A DNA stretch of 64,000 nucleotides from positions 1 through 64,000 of the forward strand of contig NZ_CP012502.1 in assembly GCF_001721685.1 (NCBI RefSeq). Reading direction: 5' to 3'. Under the pieces are notes generated by a model, which worked only from the letters and a program-made list of their open reading frames with translations, did no database searches and had not been told where the DNA came from. The translations under genes were made by a program, and so were the position numbers. Of this stretch, positions 8,017 through 17,659 are shown piece by piece. How positions within the stretch are numbered: the first letter of the stretch is position 1; each line of letters starts with the position of its first letter. The stretch comes from Salisediminibacterium beveridgei (lineage in GTDB: Bacteria; Bacillota; Bacilli; Bacillales; Salisediminibacteriaceae).

Positions 8017-9393
8017 ATGGAAATGGATACAATTACCGCGATATCGACACCAATGGGGGAAGGAGCCATTGGCATTGTCAGGATCAGCGGGGAAGAGGCA
8101 CTGACGATTGCCGATCGGCTCTACCGAGGTAAAATGCAACTGAAAGAAGCAGATAGTCATACCATAAATTATGGTCACATTCTGGATCCGGATTCGGGTC
8201 TGGTCGTAGAAGAAGTGATGGTTTCTGTTTTGAAGAAACCAAAAACGTATACGAAAGAGAATATGGTTGAAATCAACTGTCACGGCGGATTAACCAGCGT
8301 GAACCGGGTTTTGCAGTTGATTTTGAATCAGGGAGCACGACTTGCGGAACCTGGAGAATTTACGAAACGGGCATTCTTGAATGGTCGAATTGATTTATCG
8401 CAGGCCGAGGCGGTGATGGATCTGATCCAGGCGAAGACTGATCGTGCAATGAATGTTGCGATGAAACAGGTGGAAGGAAAACTGTCCAAGCGTATTCAGA
8501 TACTCAGGCAAACACTGTTGGAGACAGTTGCTAATGTGGAGGTAAATATCGATTATCCGGAGTATGATGCTGATGAAATGACACTGGAGCTGTTAAAAGA
8601 AAAATCCGCGCAGGTCCAAAATGAAATCGGACGTCTGTTGAGAACGGCAGAGCAGGGGAAAATTCTCCGTGATGGCTTGGCTACAGTCATTATCGGCAGA
8701 CCGAATGTCGGGAAGTCTTCTTTACTGAATAGCCTGGTTCATGAAAACAAAGCGATTGTGACTGATGTACCAGGAACGACACGGGATGTGATTGAAGAAT
8801 ATGTGAATATCCGGGGGATCCCTTTAAAATTATTGGATACAGCAGGGATCCGGGACACAGAGGATGTAGTGGAACGATTGGGGGTACAACGGTCAAGGCA
8901 GTTAATGATTGATGCAGAACTGATCTTGTTTGTTGTAGACTATAATGAAGAACTGACGAACGCCGACGTGGAATTGTTCAACCTTGTGAAGGATCAGGAC
9001 ACCATCGTCATCGTGAATAAGCGGGATCTGGATGAAAAAATCAATATGGACGAAGTGAAGGCATTGGCAGGAGAGCATCCAATTCTCACCACTTCTTTAG
9101 TGATGGATGAGGGAGTAGACGAATTGGAGGAAGCGATCCGTGATCTTTTCTTCCAGGGGGATTTGGATTCAGGGGATTTATCCTACGTCTCCAATGCCCG
9201 CCATATCGCACTTCTCCATCAGGCTGATCAGGCAATAACAGAGGCGTTGACAGCAGTAGACGACGGGATGCCCGTCGATATGGTACAAATTGATATCACC
9301 AAAGCCTGGGAATTGTTGGGTGAAGTGATTGGTGATAGTGTTCATGAAAGTCTCATCGACCAGCTGTTTGCTCAGTTTTGTCTCGGCAAATAA
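8017..9393 (+). CDS. mnmE: tRNA modification GTPase MnmE
   Basis: MnmE with MnmG installs the cmnm5 group at U34 of certain tRNAs. The 458-residue protein has a tetrahydrofolate-binding N-domain ([21 protein letters not shown]), a GTPase domain with G1 ([10 protein letters not shown]), G2/G3 ([14 protein letters not shown]) and G4 (NKRD), and the C-terminal motif FCLGK, whose Cys is characteristic of the family. ATG at 8017 follows GGAGGGA. It is first in an mnmE-mnmG-rsmG operon. Confidence 0.97.
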   Translation: MEMDTITAISTPMGEGAIGIVRISGEEALTIADRLYRGKMQLKEADSHTINYGHILDPDSGLVVEEVMVSVLKKPKTYTKENMVEINCHGGLTSVNRVLQLILNQGARLAEPGEFTKRAFLNGRIDLSQAEAVMDLIQAKTDRAMNVAMKQVEGKLSKRIQILRQTLLETVANVEVNIDYPEYDADEMTLELLKEKSAQVQNEIGRLLRTAEQGKILRDGLATVIIGRPNVGKSSLLNSLVHENKAIVTDVPGTTRDVIEEYVNIRGIPLKLLDTAGIRDTEDVVERLGVQRSRQLMIDAELILFVVDYNEELTNADVELFNLVKDQDTIVIVNKRDLDEKINMDEVKALAGEHPILTTSLVMDEGVDELEEAIRDLFFQGDLDSGDLSYVSNARHIALLHQADQAITEALTAVDDGMPVDMVQIDITKAWELLGEVIGDSVHESLIDQLFAQFCLGK

Positions 9394-9419
9394 GCTGTCG
9401 AATTAAAGGAGGAAATACC

Positions 9420-11309
9420 ATGAGTTATTTCGGAGGAAAATATGATGTGATTGTAATCGGTGCCGGTCATGCCGGTGTGGAAGCAGGTCTTGCATCTGCC
9501 CGTATGGGTGCGGATACGCTCATGTTGACACTGAATCTCGACGCCGTTGCGTTTATGCCATGTAACCCGTCTGTCGGAGGACCGGCAAAAGGCATTGTCG
9601 TCAGGGAAATTGATGCCCTCGGCGGTGAAATGGCTCGTAATATTGATAAAACGCATATCCAAATGCGGATGCTGAACACAGGAAAAGGGCCTGCTGTGAG
9701 AGCACTTCGTGCACAGGCAGATAAATTTATGTACCAGCATGAGATGAAACAAGTCATCGAAGAGACCGAGAATCTGTTACTTCGCCAGGGTATGGTGGAA
9801 GAACTCATCGTGGAAGAGGATGAGGTGAAGGGTGTAATTACGCAGACAGGTGCCCGTTATGAAGCGGAGACGGTGGTGATTACTACTGGGACGTATTTAC
9901 GGGGAAAAGTGATCCTTGGCGAACTCTCCTATGATAGTGGACCAAATAACATGCAACCATCTGTTAATTTATCGCATAATTTGAAAGAATTAGGTTTTGA
10001 CATGGTACGTTTCAAAACAGGAACCCCGCCAAGAGTGAATGGCAATACCATTGATTACACGAAAACAGAAATACAGCCAGGTGATGATATTCCAAGAGCC
10101 TTTTCTTATGAAACAACAAAGTTCATCACAGATCAATTACCGTGCTGGTTGACTTACACGAGCCCGGAGACCCACGAACTGATCAACGCTAATCTGCATC
10201 GTTCTCCGATGTATTCAGGGATGATCGAAGGAACCGGACCAAGATACTGTCCATCAATCGAAGATAAAATTGTTCGATTTAATGATAAACCGAGACACCA
10301 GATTTTCCTGGAACCAGAAGGTCGAAACACGCAGGAAGTCTATGTACAGGGGTTGTCCACCAGTCTGCCGGAGGACGTGCAGCATAATATTTTGAAAACC
10401 GTACCAGGGCTTGAGTCGGTCAAAATGATGCGACCTGGTTACGCAATCGAATACGATGCCATCGTCCCGACCCAGTTGTGGCCAAGTCTTGAGACAAAAC
10501 GCGTAGCAGGTTTATTTACTGCAGGACAAATCAATGGTACGAGCGGATATGAAGAGGCAGCCGGTCAGGGAGTTATGGCAGGGATCAATGCGGCCCTGAA
10601 AGTACAGAAGAAGGAACCATTGATTCTCGATCGTTCCCAGGCATATATCGGGGTATTGATTGATGACCTTGTAACGAAGGGAACGGACGAACCGTATCGG
10701 TTGCTTACATCCCGGGCTGAATACCGGTTATTGCTCAGGCATGATAATGCAGATCTCCGTCTTACGGAAAAAGGATATGAAATCGGTTTGATCTCAGAAG
10801 ATCGATTTGCTGAATATGAAGCAAAAACAAAAGCGATTCAAAAAGAGATCAAACGACTTCGTAAAGCAATCATCAAAGCGACGCCGGAGGTAAACCGGGT
10901 TGTTGAAGGTGCAGGAGCCTCCCCGTTGAAAGAAGCGTTGAGTGCAGATGTGCTGATTAAGCGACCGGAATTATCCTACGAGCATATTCAGGCACTTGCT
11001 CCTTCAGATGCACCGCTTTCAGATGATGTAAAGGAACAGGTGGAAATACAAATCAAGTATGAAGGGTACATTTCAAAGCAGTTGGAACAAGTAGAACGTT
11101 CGTTGAAAATGGAAAACCGTAAAATCCCTGAGGACATTGATTACTTGTCGATCAGCGGATTGGCCATAGAGGCCCGTCAGAAATTGAACGAAGTCCGTCC
11201 GATTTCTGTTGGTCAGGCTTCAAGAGTGTCCGGTGTGAATCCTTCTGATATATCTGTCCTTCTTGTCTATTTGGAACAAGGCAGATTACAGCAAGTCAAT
11301 TCACAATAA
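9420..11309 (+). CDS. mnmG: tRNA uridine-5-carboxymethylaminomethyl modification enzyme MnmG (GidA)
   Basis: The FAD-dependent partner of MnmE. The start is ATG at 9420 ([14 protein letters not shown]), preceded by AAAGGAGG; a longer frame from 9378 overlaps mnmE and is not conserved. Visible motifs are the dinucleotide fold [39 protein letters not shown] with the catalytic Cys, and [20 protein letters not shown]. The length of 629 residues is standard. The downstream rsmG starts 12 bases after the stop, so the two are cotranscribed. Confidence 0.97.
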   Translation: MSYFGGKYDVIVIGAGHAGVEAGLASARMGADTLMLTLNLDAVAFMPCNPSVGGPAKGIVVREIDALGGEMARNIDKTHIQMRMLNTGKGPAVRALRAQADKFMYQHEMKQVIEETENLLLRQGMVEELIVEEDEVKGVITQTGARYEAETVVITTGTYLRGKVILGELSYDSGPNNMQPSVNLSHNLKELGFDMVRFKTGTPPRVNGNTIDYTKTEIQPGDDIPRAFSYETTKFITDQLPCWLTYTSPETHELINANLHRSPMYSGMIEGTGPRYCPSIEDKIVRFNDKPRHQIFLEPEGRNTQEVYVQGLSTSLPEDVQHNILKTVPGLESVKMMRPGYAIEYDAIVPTQLWPSLETKRVAGLFTAGQINGTSGYEEAAGQGVMAGINAALKVQKKEPLILDRSQAYIGVLIDDLVTKGTDEPYRLLTSRAEYRLLLRHDNADLRLTEKGYEIGLISEDRFAEYEAKTKAIQKEIKRLRKAIIKATPEVNRVVEGAGASPLKEALSADVLIKRPELSYEHIQALAPSDAPLSDDVKEQVEIQIKYEGYISKQLEQVERSLKMENRKIPEDIDYLSISGLAIEARQKLNEVRPISVGQASRVSGVNPSDISVLLVYLEQGRLQQVNSQ

Positions 11310-11321
11310 AGAGGTGCAGAG

Positions 11322-12038
11322 ATGACAGAAAAGGAATTCAGACAAGCATTAGCTGAAAAAGGGATACAGTTGAATGATGAACAAATGGATCAGTTTAAAA
11401 CCTATTATGAATTACTGATTGAATGGAATAATCGGATGAATTTGACGGCCATCACAGATAAAGAAGACGTGTATCTGAAACACTTTTATGACTCCATCTC
11501 CGCTGCTTTTCACGTCGACTTCAATCAAGCCTCATCTTTAATTGATATTGGAGCAGGTGCAGGGTTTCCTTCGATTCCTTTAAAAATTGTGTTTCCACAC
11601 GTGGAGGTAACGATTGTTGATTCCTTAAAAAAGCGAATCACTTTTTTAGAGGCATTAGGAGATGCGCTTAAACTAGACCGTGTTTTATTTCTTCATGACC
11701 GTGCCGAAACTGCAGGTCGAAACCCTGAACTCCGCGATCAATTCGATATTGCCATCTCAAGAGCTGTCGCAAGGATGCCTGTCCTGACTGAGTTATGTAT
11801 GCCTTTCGTAAAGCAAGGCGGTCAATTTATTGCTATGAAAGGCATGCAGGGCGAAGATGAATTGAAAGAGGCCGGTCGGGCAGTTCAAGCTTTGGGAGGT
11901 GCTCCTTCTTCATCGTATGCTTTTTCTCTTCCGGGTGATGACAGCGAACGGATCATCATTGTGACGCATAAAGAAAAAAAGACACCACGTAAATATCCTA
12001 GAAAACCAGGGACACCGAATAAGCAGCCCCTATCATGA
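11322..12038 (+). CDS. rsmG: 16S rRNA (guanine527-N7)-methyltransferase RsmG
   Basis: An S-adenosylmethionine-dependent methyltransferase that modifies G527 of 16S rRNA. In 238 residues it shows the conserved N-terminus (YYELLIEWNNRMNLTAIT), the AdoMet loop DIGAGAGFPSIPLKI (about residues 72-86), and the VTIVDSLKKRITFLE segment. The C-terminus carries a basic tail. A decayed TnpB element begins immediately at or after the stop codon, so native downstream sequence has been displaced. Confidence 0.96.
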   Translation: MTEKEFRQALAEKGIQLNDEQMDQFKTYYELLIEWNNRMNLTAITDKEDVYLKHFYDSISAAFHVDFNQASSLIDIGAGAGFPSIPLKIVFPHVEVTIVDSLKKRITFLEALGDALKLDRVLFLHDRAETAGRNPELRDQFDIAISRAVARMPVLTELCMPFVKQGGQFIAMKGMQGEDELKEAGRAVQALGGAPSSSYAFSLPGDDSERIIIVTHKEKKTPRKYPRKPGTPNKQPLS

Positions 12039-12404
12039 GGGGCGTAAAACCCTTACGCCTTTAGGGTAGGGGATGTATGCCCTGATTACTTTGCTTGAAC
12101 ATAAAGCAAAATGGTACGGAACACAGGTTGTGTCAATAGGAAAACCTTCCCTTCAAACCAGCTCTGTTCATGCTGTGGCGATCGCAATAAAGACATGAAG
12201 AATCTTGCTTTGCGTGAATGGACGTGTCCAACGTGTCACACCCATTACGCTGGAGATTTGAACGCAAGTAAAAATATCGAAGCCGAAGCAATAAGACTTC
12301 TAACCGAAGGGATTTTGTGGTTAGCCTAATGAATTAGGGTTCGTTAGAACCCCGTACTTAGGAATCCGCTATGCTAAAGCCTGGCAGCAGTTCAAATTTT
12401 AATG
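12027..12404 (+). mobile_element. Degenerate IS200/IS605-type TnpB element with right-end structure
   Basis: The left part has two short hairpins (CCCC/GGGG at 12027-12042 and GGCGTAA/TTACGCC at about 12041-12058). Next comes the tnpB relic (12072-12329), then a tail ending near GGCAGCAGTTCAAA that resembles the right end of IS1341-type elements, where the TnpB guide RNA is normally encoded. No transposase TnpA is present. The element lies between rsmG and noc, which are usually adjacent, so it is an insertion. Boundaries are approximate. Confidence 0.7.
12072..12329 (+). pseudogene. TnpB C-terminal remnant, frameshifted
   Basis: Only the last ~85 codons of a TnpB-family RNA-guided nuclease survive. 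One frame reads [18 protein letters not shown] up to about 12150. The reading then continues in the next frame as [12 protein letters not shown]...CPTCH...[16 protein letters not shown], so at least one single-base indel separates the parts. The four zinc-ribbon cysteines (CSCC and CPTC) and the catalytic-region RuvC-III D-L-N-A remain, but the first two RuvC segments are gone. It cannot make a working nuclease. The downstream 12330-12404 keeps the right-end structure. Confidence 0.85.
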
Positions 12405-12506
12405 AACGGTTAAAGATAAAAGAACGCACTCAATTTTTGATGAAAGCTGGATGAATTGGCTCGATTCACGTATACTGAAATACGTAGAGTAAATTCTGGA
12501 TCGAAT

Positions 12507-12522
12507 TGTTTCACGTGAAACA
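12507..12522. promoter_or_regulatory. parS site upstream of noc
   Basis: TGTTTCACGTGAAACA is a perfect 16-bp palindrome identical to the B. subtilis ParB-binding consensus, with AATT extending the symmetry on both sides. It lies in the noc leader, about 44 bases before the proposed noc start. Confidence 0.95.
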
Positions 12523-12565
12523 ATTCAGTTTGACATTGTGTAATGTAAATGAAGGTGGTGCTCCC

Positions 12566-13426
12566 TTGAAACAATCATTTTCTAAGTGGCTTGGACTTGA
12601 TGAACAAAATGAGGAGACAACAGAAGGAAAAGTCGAAGATGCGCTTGTCAGTAAAAACGAAGAAATACAGCAGATCCCTGTTAAAGACATTGTTCCAAAC
12701 CCGTTTCAACCCAGATCGGTATTTAATGAAGATAAAATCGAAGAATTAGCGATGACATTGCATACACACGGCATGATTCAACCGATTGTTGTACGCCCTG
12801 GGCAGGATAATTTTGAAATCATTGCAGGTGAAAGACGATGGCGGGCAGTTCAAACACTGGGCTGGGAAACCATTTCTGCTGTTGTCAAAGAAATGAATGA
12901 TACGAAAACGGCATCAATCGCCTTGATTGAAAACCTTCAACGGGAAGAATTGACCTCGATTGAAGAAGCGACAGCATATCAAAAACTGCTTGAACTGCAT
13001 GGATTAACTCAGGAAAGTCTTGCACAGCGACTGGGGAAAGGTCAATCCACCGTTGCAAACAAACTTCGGCTATTGCAGTTAAGCGGGGAAGTGCAAGAAG
13101 CGTTAAAACAGCGAAAAATTACGGAACGGCATGCAAGAGCCTTGCTCGCCTTGAAGGATGAGACCCTTCAAATTAAAATCCTTGCGAATCTGATCGAATA
13201 CGATTGGAATGTAAAACAGACAGAAGATGCTGTGAAACATGCGCTTCAGAAGCCGAAAAAAAAGAAAAAACCAAAAGTCAAAAGTGTCTCCAAGGATACA
13301 CGTTTAGCAATGAATACCATTCGCCAATCAGTCGATATGGTAGCCAAAACAGGACTCAGTATTGATACCGATGAAGAAGATCATGAAGATTACATTCAGT
13401 TTACGATACGCATTCCTAAAAAATAA
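12566..13426 (+). CDS. noc: Nucleoid occlusion protein Noc
   Basis: A ParB-family CTP switch that binds its own sites and blocks division over the chromosome. The start is taken as TTG at 12566, preceded by GAAGGTGG. The protein then begins LKQSFSKWLGLDE, matching the short amphipathic membrane-binding helix at the Noc N-terminus. The open frame extends to an ATG at 12506, but that ATG only reads through the parS palindrome (FHVKQ) and is unlikely. The ParB fold has GERRWRA at about residues 78-84 and a helix-turn-helix LTQESLAQRLGKGQSTVANKL. It is separated from rsmG by the TnpB relic. Confidence 0.93.
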   Translation: MKQSFSKWLGLDEQNEETTEGKVEDALVSKNEEIQQIPVKDIVPNPFQPRSVFNEDKIEELAMTLHTHGMIQPIVVRPGQDNFEIIAGERRWRAVQTLGWETISAVVKEMNDTKTASIALIENLQREELTSIEEATAYQKLLELHGLTQESLAQRLGKGQSTVANKLRLLQLSGEVQEALKQRKITERHARALLALKDETLQIKILANLIEYDWNVKQTEDAVKHALQKPKKKKKPKVKSVSKDTRLAMNTIRQSVDMVAKTGLSIDTDEEDHEDYIQFTIRIPKK

Positions 13427-13442
13427 GTCCAGTGATGAATGA

Positions 13443-13476
13443 AAAAAGCCGTTCCACTAATCTGGAAGGGCTTTTT
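13443..13476 (+). terminator. Terminator downstream of noc
   Basis: AAAAAGCC-GTTCCA pairs with TGGAA-GGGCTTTTT. The T-run ends the stem, and A and T runs on both sides make it bidirectional. Confidence 0.85.
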
Positions 13477-13642
13477 CATGCACGTTCATCGAAATAACCC
13501 GTTGTAGTAAAGTTGAAATATGAAGTCTTCCTTTTTCATGGTAAGATAAGTGGTAGCAGATCAAGCGAGCGAAATAGAAATAATTCTTGCTGAAACATGT
13601 TAAATCATTTCCGGGAATTGAGTTACATTAATTTGTAAAGGA

Positions 13643-13663
13643 TTGACCGAACAAAATGGTCAA
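13643..13663. promoter_or_regulatory. Inverted repeat upstream of parA
   Basis: TTGACC (13643-13648) and GGTCAA (13658-13663) are separated by nine bases, 110 bases before parA. The left arm also resembles a -35 box, but no good -10 follows at the right distance. The remainder of 13480-13772 is AT-rich and shows no gene. Confidence 0.35.
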
Positions 13664-13772
13664 AAAGAATGCTAATTCTTTGATGGCGGCTGAAATGATA
13701 AAAGACAGCCTGTCAATAATCATCAACGAGTATCGCACAGAAATCATAGTAAGATAAGGCAGGTGAAAGCCC

Positions 13773-14534
13773 ATGGGAAAAGTTATTTCAATTGCTAATC
13801 AAAAAGGCGGTGTCGGTAAGACAACGACTGCTGTAAACCTGAGTTCAGGTTTGGCTCATCAAGGAAAGAAGGTGTTAATTATCGATATCGATCCTCAAGG
13901 AAATACGACCAGCGGGATCGGTGTAGAAAAAGGAGATGTAGATCACTGTATCTATAATATTTTAGTTGAAGATATGAACGCGTCCGATGTGATTATTCCA
14001 ACTTCAACAGATAACCTGTACATAGTCCCTTCAACTATTCAGCTTGCTGGCGCTGAAATTGAACTGGTTCCTACGATATCCAGGGAAGTGCGATTGAAAA
14101 ATGCGATTAATGACATACGGGACCAATATGATTACGTGATTATCGATTGTCCGCCATCTCTTGGCTTGCTCACTTTGAACTCATTAACCGCTTCGAATTC
14201 AGTTTTGATTCCTGTACAGTGCGAGTACTATGCACTTGAAGGATTAAGTCAGCTTCTTAATACAGTTCGACTTGTTCAAAAACATTTAAACCACGAGTTG
14301 GAGATCGAGGGTGTGTTATTAACCATGTTTGATGCACGGACTAATTTAGGCATTCAAGTCATTGAAGAGGTGAAAAAATACTTTCACGAAAAGGTCTTTC
14401 ATACAATCATTCCGCGTAATGTAAGATTAAGTGAAGCACCGAGCCATGGGGAATCGATCATTTCATATGATCCACGATCCAGAGGTGCGGAAGTATACAT
14501 TGATCTCGCGAAGGAAGTGATTACTCATGGGTAA
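13773..14534 (+). CDS. parA: Chromosome partitioning ATPase ParA (Soj)
   Basis: A Walker-type ParA/MinD ATPase of 253 residues that works with ParB on parS and influences DnaA. It has the deviant Walker A KGGVGKTTTAVNL (residues 11-23), Walker A' region IDIDPQGNTTSG, and Walker B YVIIDCPPSLG. ATG at 13773 follows GCAGGTGAAAG. It overlaps parB by eight bases, giving tight coupling. Confidence 0.97.
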   Translation: MGKVISIANQKGGVGKTTTAVNLSSGLAHQGKKVLIIDIDPQGNTTSGIGVEKGDVDHCIYNILVEDMNASDVIIPTSTDNLYIVPSTIQLAGAEIELVPTISREVRLKNAINDIRDQYDYVIIDCPPSLGLLTLNSLTASNSVLIPVQCEYYALEGLSQLLNTVRLVQKHLNHELEIEGVLLTMFDARTNLGIQVIEEVKKYFHEKVFHTIIPRNVRLSEAPSHGESIISYDPRSRGAEVYIDLAKEVITHG

Positions 14535-15393
14535 AGGACTGGGTAAAGGAATTGGAGCATTTTTCCCTGATTCAGAACGTTATGAAGAACACCAGGACAA
14601 AGGAAGCGATCAAATAAAGCTGAAGGATCTGCGACCGAATCCGTATCAACCAAGGAAACATTTTGATGATGAAGCCATTGATGAACTTAAACAATCTATT
14701 GAGCAACATGGTGTTTTACAGCCGATTGTTGTAAGAAAGAGCATTAAAGGTTATGAAATTGTTGTCGGTGAACGGCGTTATCGCGCTGCAAAACTGGCGA
14801 AGCTAGAAACCATCCCAGCCATTGTCCGTGATCTGACTGATGATGAAATGATGGAACTGGCGCTGATTGAAAATTTACAGCGTGAGGATCTGAATCCACT
14901 CGAGGAAGCAAAAGCTTATAAAAAGCTGATGGAACATTTGAGTCTTACACAGGATCAGTTATCAGCAAAACTGGGGAAAAGCAGGCCGCATATCGCAAAC
15001 TATTTACGTTTGCTTCAAGCACCACAAATTGTGCAGCAATATTTACAGGAAGAAAAAATATCAACGGGTCATGCGCGAGCATTGCTTGGGTTAAAAGATG
15101 AACAAAAACTCTCTCCTTTATTACAAAAAACGATAAAAGAGCAGTGGAGTGTCCGCCACCTGGAATCAGTGGTTCAGGAAATGAATGAGAATGTTTCACG
15201 TGAAACAATTCAACCAAAGGAAAAAATGAATCCTTATTTAAAAGATCGGGAAACGTTTTTAAAATCATACCTGGGTACGAATGTCTTGATTAAACCGGGT
15301 AAGAAAAAGAGTAAGATCGAAATTGATTATTTCAGTGACGATGATCTTGAACGAATCGTGTCTTTACTGGGAGCCGAAAATACCGAGGAATAG
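14527..15393 (+). CDS. parB: Chromosome partitioning protein ParB (Spo0J)
   Basis: The CTP-dependent DNA clamp that loads at parS and recruits SMC. The 288-residue protein begins MGKGLGKGIGAFFPD, the ParA-stimulating N-terminus. It carries the CTP/arginine motif GERRYRAAKLA (about residues 78-88) and a helix-turn-helix (LTQDQLSAKLGKSRPHIANYLRLL), with a C-terminal dimerisation domain. A perfect parS site is embedded in its coding sequence at 15192-15207, as in B. subtilis. The parS bases encode NVSRETIQ, so coding and site constraints coincide. Confidence 0.97.
   Translation: MGKGLGKGIGAFFPDSERYEEHQDKGSDQIKLKDLRPNPYQPRKHFDDEAIDELKQSIEQHGVLQPIVVRKSIKGYEIVVGERRYRAAKLAKLETIPAIVRDLTDDEMMELALIENLQREDLNPLEEAKAYKKLMEHLSLTQDQLSAKLGKSRPHIANYLRLLQAPQIVQQYLQEEKISTGHARALLGLKDEQKLSPLLQKTIKEQWSVRHLESVVQEMNENVSRETIQPKEKMNPYLKDRETFLKSYLGTNVLIKPGKKKSKIEIDYFSDDDLERIVSLLGAENTEE
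15192..15207. promoter_or_regulatory. parS site inside parB
   Basis: A second perfect copy of TGTTTCACGTGAAACA, within parB codons. It is 2.7 kb from the parS at 12507 and about 10 kb from oriC. Confidence 0.96.
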
Positions 15394-15399
15394 CGATGG

Positions 15400-15431
15400 A
15401 AGCGTAAGTTGTAAGCATACTTACGCTTTTT
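15400..15431 (+). terminator. Terminator downstream of parB
   Basis: AAGCGTAAGT (15400-15409) pairs perfectly with ACTTACGCTT (15419-15428), followed by TTTT. Confidence 0.88.
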
Positions 15432-15471
15432 AACACGAAATAAGTGCTCATATCGATCGGGAGGTGAAAAA

Positions 15472-16623
15472 ATGATTTACTTTGATCATGCTGCCTCTAG
15501 TTTTCCTAAACCGGAGGCAGTCAGTGCAGCAGTGGCAAAGGCTATTAATGATTTTGGTGCTAACCCAGGCAGGGGGGGACATAAACTGTCGAGGCAGGCA
15601 GGAGAAGTTATTGATGAGGCGCGAAAGGCGCTTCAAACCATGTTTGATGCGCCCAAAAAAGAAAAAGTACTGTTCACAAACAATGCGACTTATGCATTGA
15701 ATCAAATCATACAAGGCGTTCCATTTGCTCCGGGGGATCATATCATTATGACCGTATATGAACACAATTCTGTCAGCAGACCAGTGCAACGCTTGAAAAA
15801 AGAAAAGAATATCGAGGTTTCTGTCATTGCACCTGATACGCATGATGGCTGGGTGCAAGAAGTGAAGAATCACCTTAGAACTGATACACGCTTGGTCATT
15901 GTCACGCACGGCTCAAATGTAACTGGCGATATCATTCCGATCAGGGAGATTGGGCAATTGCTGAAAGATCACCCGGCGTGGTTTGCAGTGGATGCAGCAC
16001 AAACAGCCGGCGTGTTGCCCATCTCCATGAAAGAGGATCATATAGATCTTCTGGCATGTGCAGGGCACAAAGGATTACTTGGCCCACAGGGGACTGGGGC
16101 GCTGCTGGTGAGTGAACAAGTGTCACTCACCCCAATCGTAACTGGTGGTACGGGAACCAACTCTGAGGCAATTGAACAACCGGAGGAATGGCCTTATGGT
16201 TATGAGAGTGGGACACTTAACACACCAGGTATTGCCGGGCTGCTAAAAGGTGTGGAAGCCGTCAATGAACAGGGTTATGAAAGGATTTCGAGTCATGAAG
16301 AAGGATTGGCTAAGTATCTTGTTTCAGAATTAAAAGAGATCTCTGCCTTGGAGGTCATTCATCCGCTGCAGGCGGGAACCCGACTCGGTGTCGTATCTGT
16401 GAAAACAGATCCTTTGAACAGCCATGAAATTGCCATGATTCTTGATGAACACTACGACATTGCATGCAGGGCAGGGCTTCACTGTTCTCCTCTGGTACAT
16501 GACTATCTCGGCACGACAGAAAACGGACTGTTGAGATTCAGCTTCGGATTGTATAATACAATGAATGAGATCGATCTATTGATTACAGCGTTGAAAGAAA
16601 TCTCAGAACACATGATGGAATAG
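15472..16623 (+). CDS. PLP-dependent cysteine desulfurase family protein
   Basis: A class V aminotransferase-fold protein of 383 residues. The N-terminus MIYFDHAASSFPKPEAV is typical of cysteine desulfurases. The PLP lysine is in CAGHKGLLGPQGTGAL (about residue 203), and a reactive-loop cysteine is in RAGLHCSPLVH near residue 341. It resembles the short SufS-like group often annotated as a cysteine desulfurase family protein rather than SufS or IscS themselves, since no suf or isc genes are nearby. It is followed ten bases later by a DUF554 membrane protein. Release of sulfur (or selenium) from cysteine (or selenocysteine) is the family reaction; the real substrate is unknown. Confidence 0.85.
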   Translation: MIYFDHAASSFPKPEAVSAAVAKAINDFGANPGRGGHKLSRQAGEVIDEARKALQTMFDAPKKEKVLFTNNATYALNQIIQGVPFAPGDHIIMTVYEHNSVSRPVQRLKKEKNIEVSVIAPDTHDGWVQEVKNHLRTDTRLVIVTHGSNVTGDIIPIREIGQLLKDHPAWFAVDAAQTAGVLPISMKEDHIDLLACAGHKGLLGPQGTGALLVSEQVSLTPIVTGGTGTNSEAIEQPEEWPYGYESGTLNTPGIAGLLKGVEAVNEQGYERISSHEEGLAKYLVSELKEISALEVIHPLQAGTRLGVVSVKTDPLNSHEIAMILDEHYDIACRAGLHCSPLVHDYLGTTENGLLRFSFGLYNTMNEIDLLITALKEISEHMME

Positions 16624-16632
16624 GGGACGCAG

Positions 16633-17340
16633 ATGGTATTATTCGGGACACTTGTAAACGGTCTGGCGATTGTAGTGGGTGCCTGGATCGGAGTTAAAAT
16701 CAAAGGATTTTCAACTTCTATGCAGGAAACAGTTATGAAAGCAATCGGTCTGGCCGTCATCGTACTTGGTTTCACAATGGCTTTGGAAGGACAGACGTTT
16801 TTAATTGTGATCTTAAGTCTTGCAGTTGGAGCAATACTCGGTGAAAGATTTCAACTTGAGGGGAAATTGAATCAACTCGGACAGGTTATGGAACGACGCA
16901 TGAAGAAATATGGTGGTGACGGCAGATTTGCAGAAGGGTTTGTTGCTGCAACTTTATTGTTTGTCGTTGGCGCGATGGCGATTATCGGCGCATTAGACAG
17001 TGGTTTTCGGCAGGATCATTCCGTTCTGCTGACGAAATCGATGCTGGACGGGTTCTCATCCATCGTGTTTGCTGCAGCCATGGGCATAGGTGTTATGTTC
17101 TCGGCTATTCCTGTCGTATTGTATCAAGGAAGCATCGCCTTATTGGCCACGTGGATTATCCGGATGATTCCTGAACAGCTCTTGGATTTAATGATTGCCG
17201 AGATCACGGCGGTTGGTGGGGTCATGATCATGGCAATCGGGTTGAACCTGTTGGGAATCGAAAAAATAAGGGTAGCCAATTTGCTGCCTGCATTAGTCAT
17301 TGCGATCATTTTTGTGTTGGGCACTCATATGTTGATATAA
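16633..17340 (+). CDS. DUF554 membrane protein
   Basis: A hydrophobic 235-residue protein with about seven membrane segments. It opens MVLFGTLVNGLAIVVGAWIG and contains the family landmarks GLAVIVLGFTMAL, GAMAIIGALDSG and DGFSSIVFAAAMGIGV. DUF554 (YdfK/YqgA-like) proteins are of unknown function, perhaps transporters. The gene follows the desulfurase at ten bases and likely shares its transcript. A similar gene sits near parB in several Bacillales. Confidence 0.85.
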   Translation: MVLFGTLVNGLAIVVGAWIGVKIKGFSTSMQETVMKAIGLAVIVLGFTMALEGQTFLIVILSLAVGAILGERFQLEGKLNQLGQVMERRMKKYGGDGRFAEGFVAATLLFVVGAMAIIGALDSGFRQDHSVLLTKSMLDGFSSIVFAAAMGIGVMFSAIPVVLYQGSIALLATWIIRMIPEQLLDLMIAEITAVGGVMIMAIGLNLLGIEKIRVANLLPALVIAIIFVLGTHMLI

Positions 17341-17359
17341 CAATGAAAGGGGAATAAAC

Positions 17360-17554
17360 ATGGCAAAAGAACCGTTTGAACTGCACGACGTTGTTGAAAT
17401 GAAAAAGGCTCATCCTTGTGGCACAAATGAATGGACCATCATCCGCATGGGGATGGATATTCGCGTAAAGTGCAACGGATGTAAACATAGTGTATTGATT
17501 CCCCGAAAAGAATTTGAGAAAAAAATAAAACGATTGATTCGAAAAGGTGCATAG
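17360..17554 (+). CDS. DUF951 small zinc-ribbon-like protein
   Basis: A 64-residue protein with the DUF951 pattern: LHDVVEMKKAHPCGTNEW, then RMGMDIRVKCNGCKHSVLIPR. Three cysteines (one in HPCG and two in CNGC) suggest metal binding or a nucleic-acid contact. It sits just before ychF in Bacillales generally. AAAGGGG lies upstream of the ATG. Function unknown. Confidence 0.88.
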   Translation: MAKEPFELHDVVEMKKAHPCGTNEWTIIRMGMDIRVKCNGCKHSVLIPRKEFEKKIKRLIRKGA

Positions 17555-17659
17555 TCTTGAAATAAGGTTGTCAAATCAGAGAATTGACGGCTATAATGGT
17601 TAAGTTGATTCAAAGCAATAGATAACGAAAGAGTCTGAATAAAAGGGAGTCGTATACGC

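Noticed and set aside
12506..12565. Upstream ATG start for noc
   Set aside because: It translates the parS palindrome; a better site and conserved N-terminus exist at TTG 12566.
13607..13619. Noc-binding-site-like ATTTCCGGGAATT before parA
   Set aside because: It lacks one central base of the ATTTCCCGGGAAAT palindrome, so it is probably chance.
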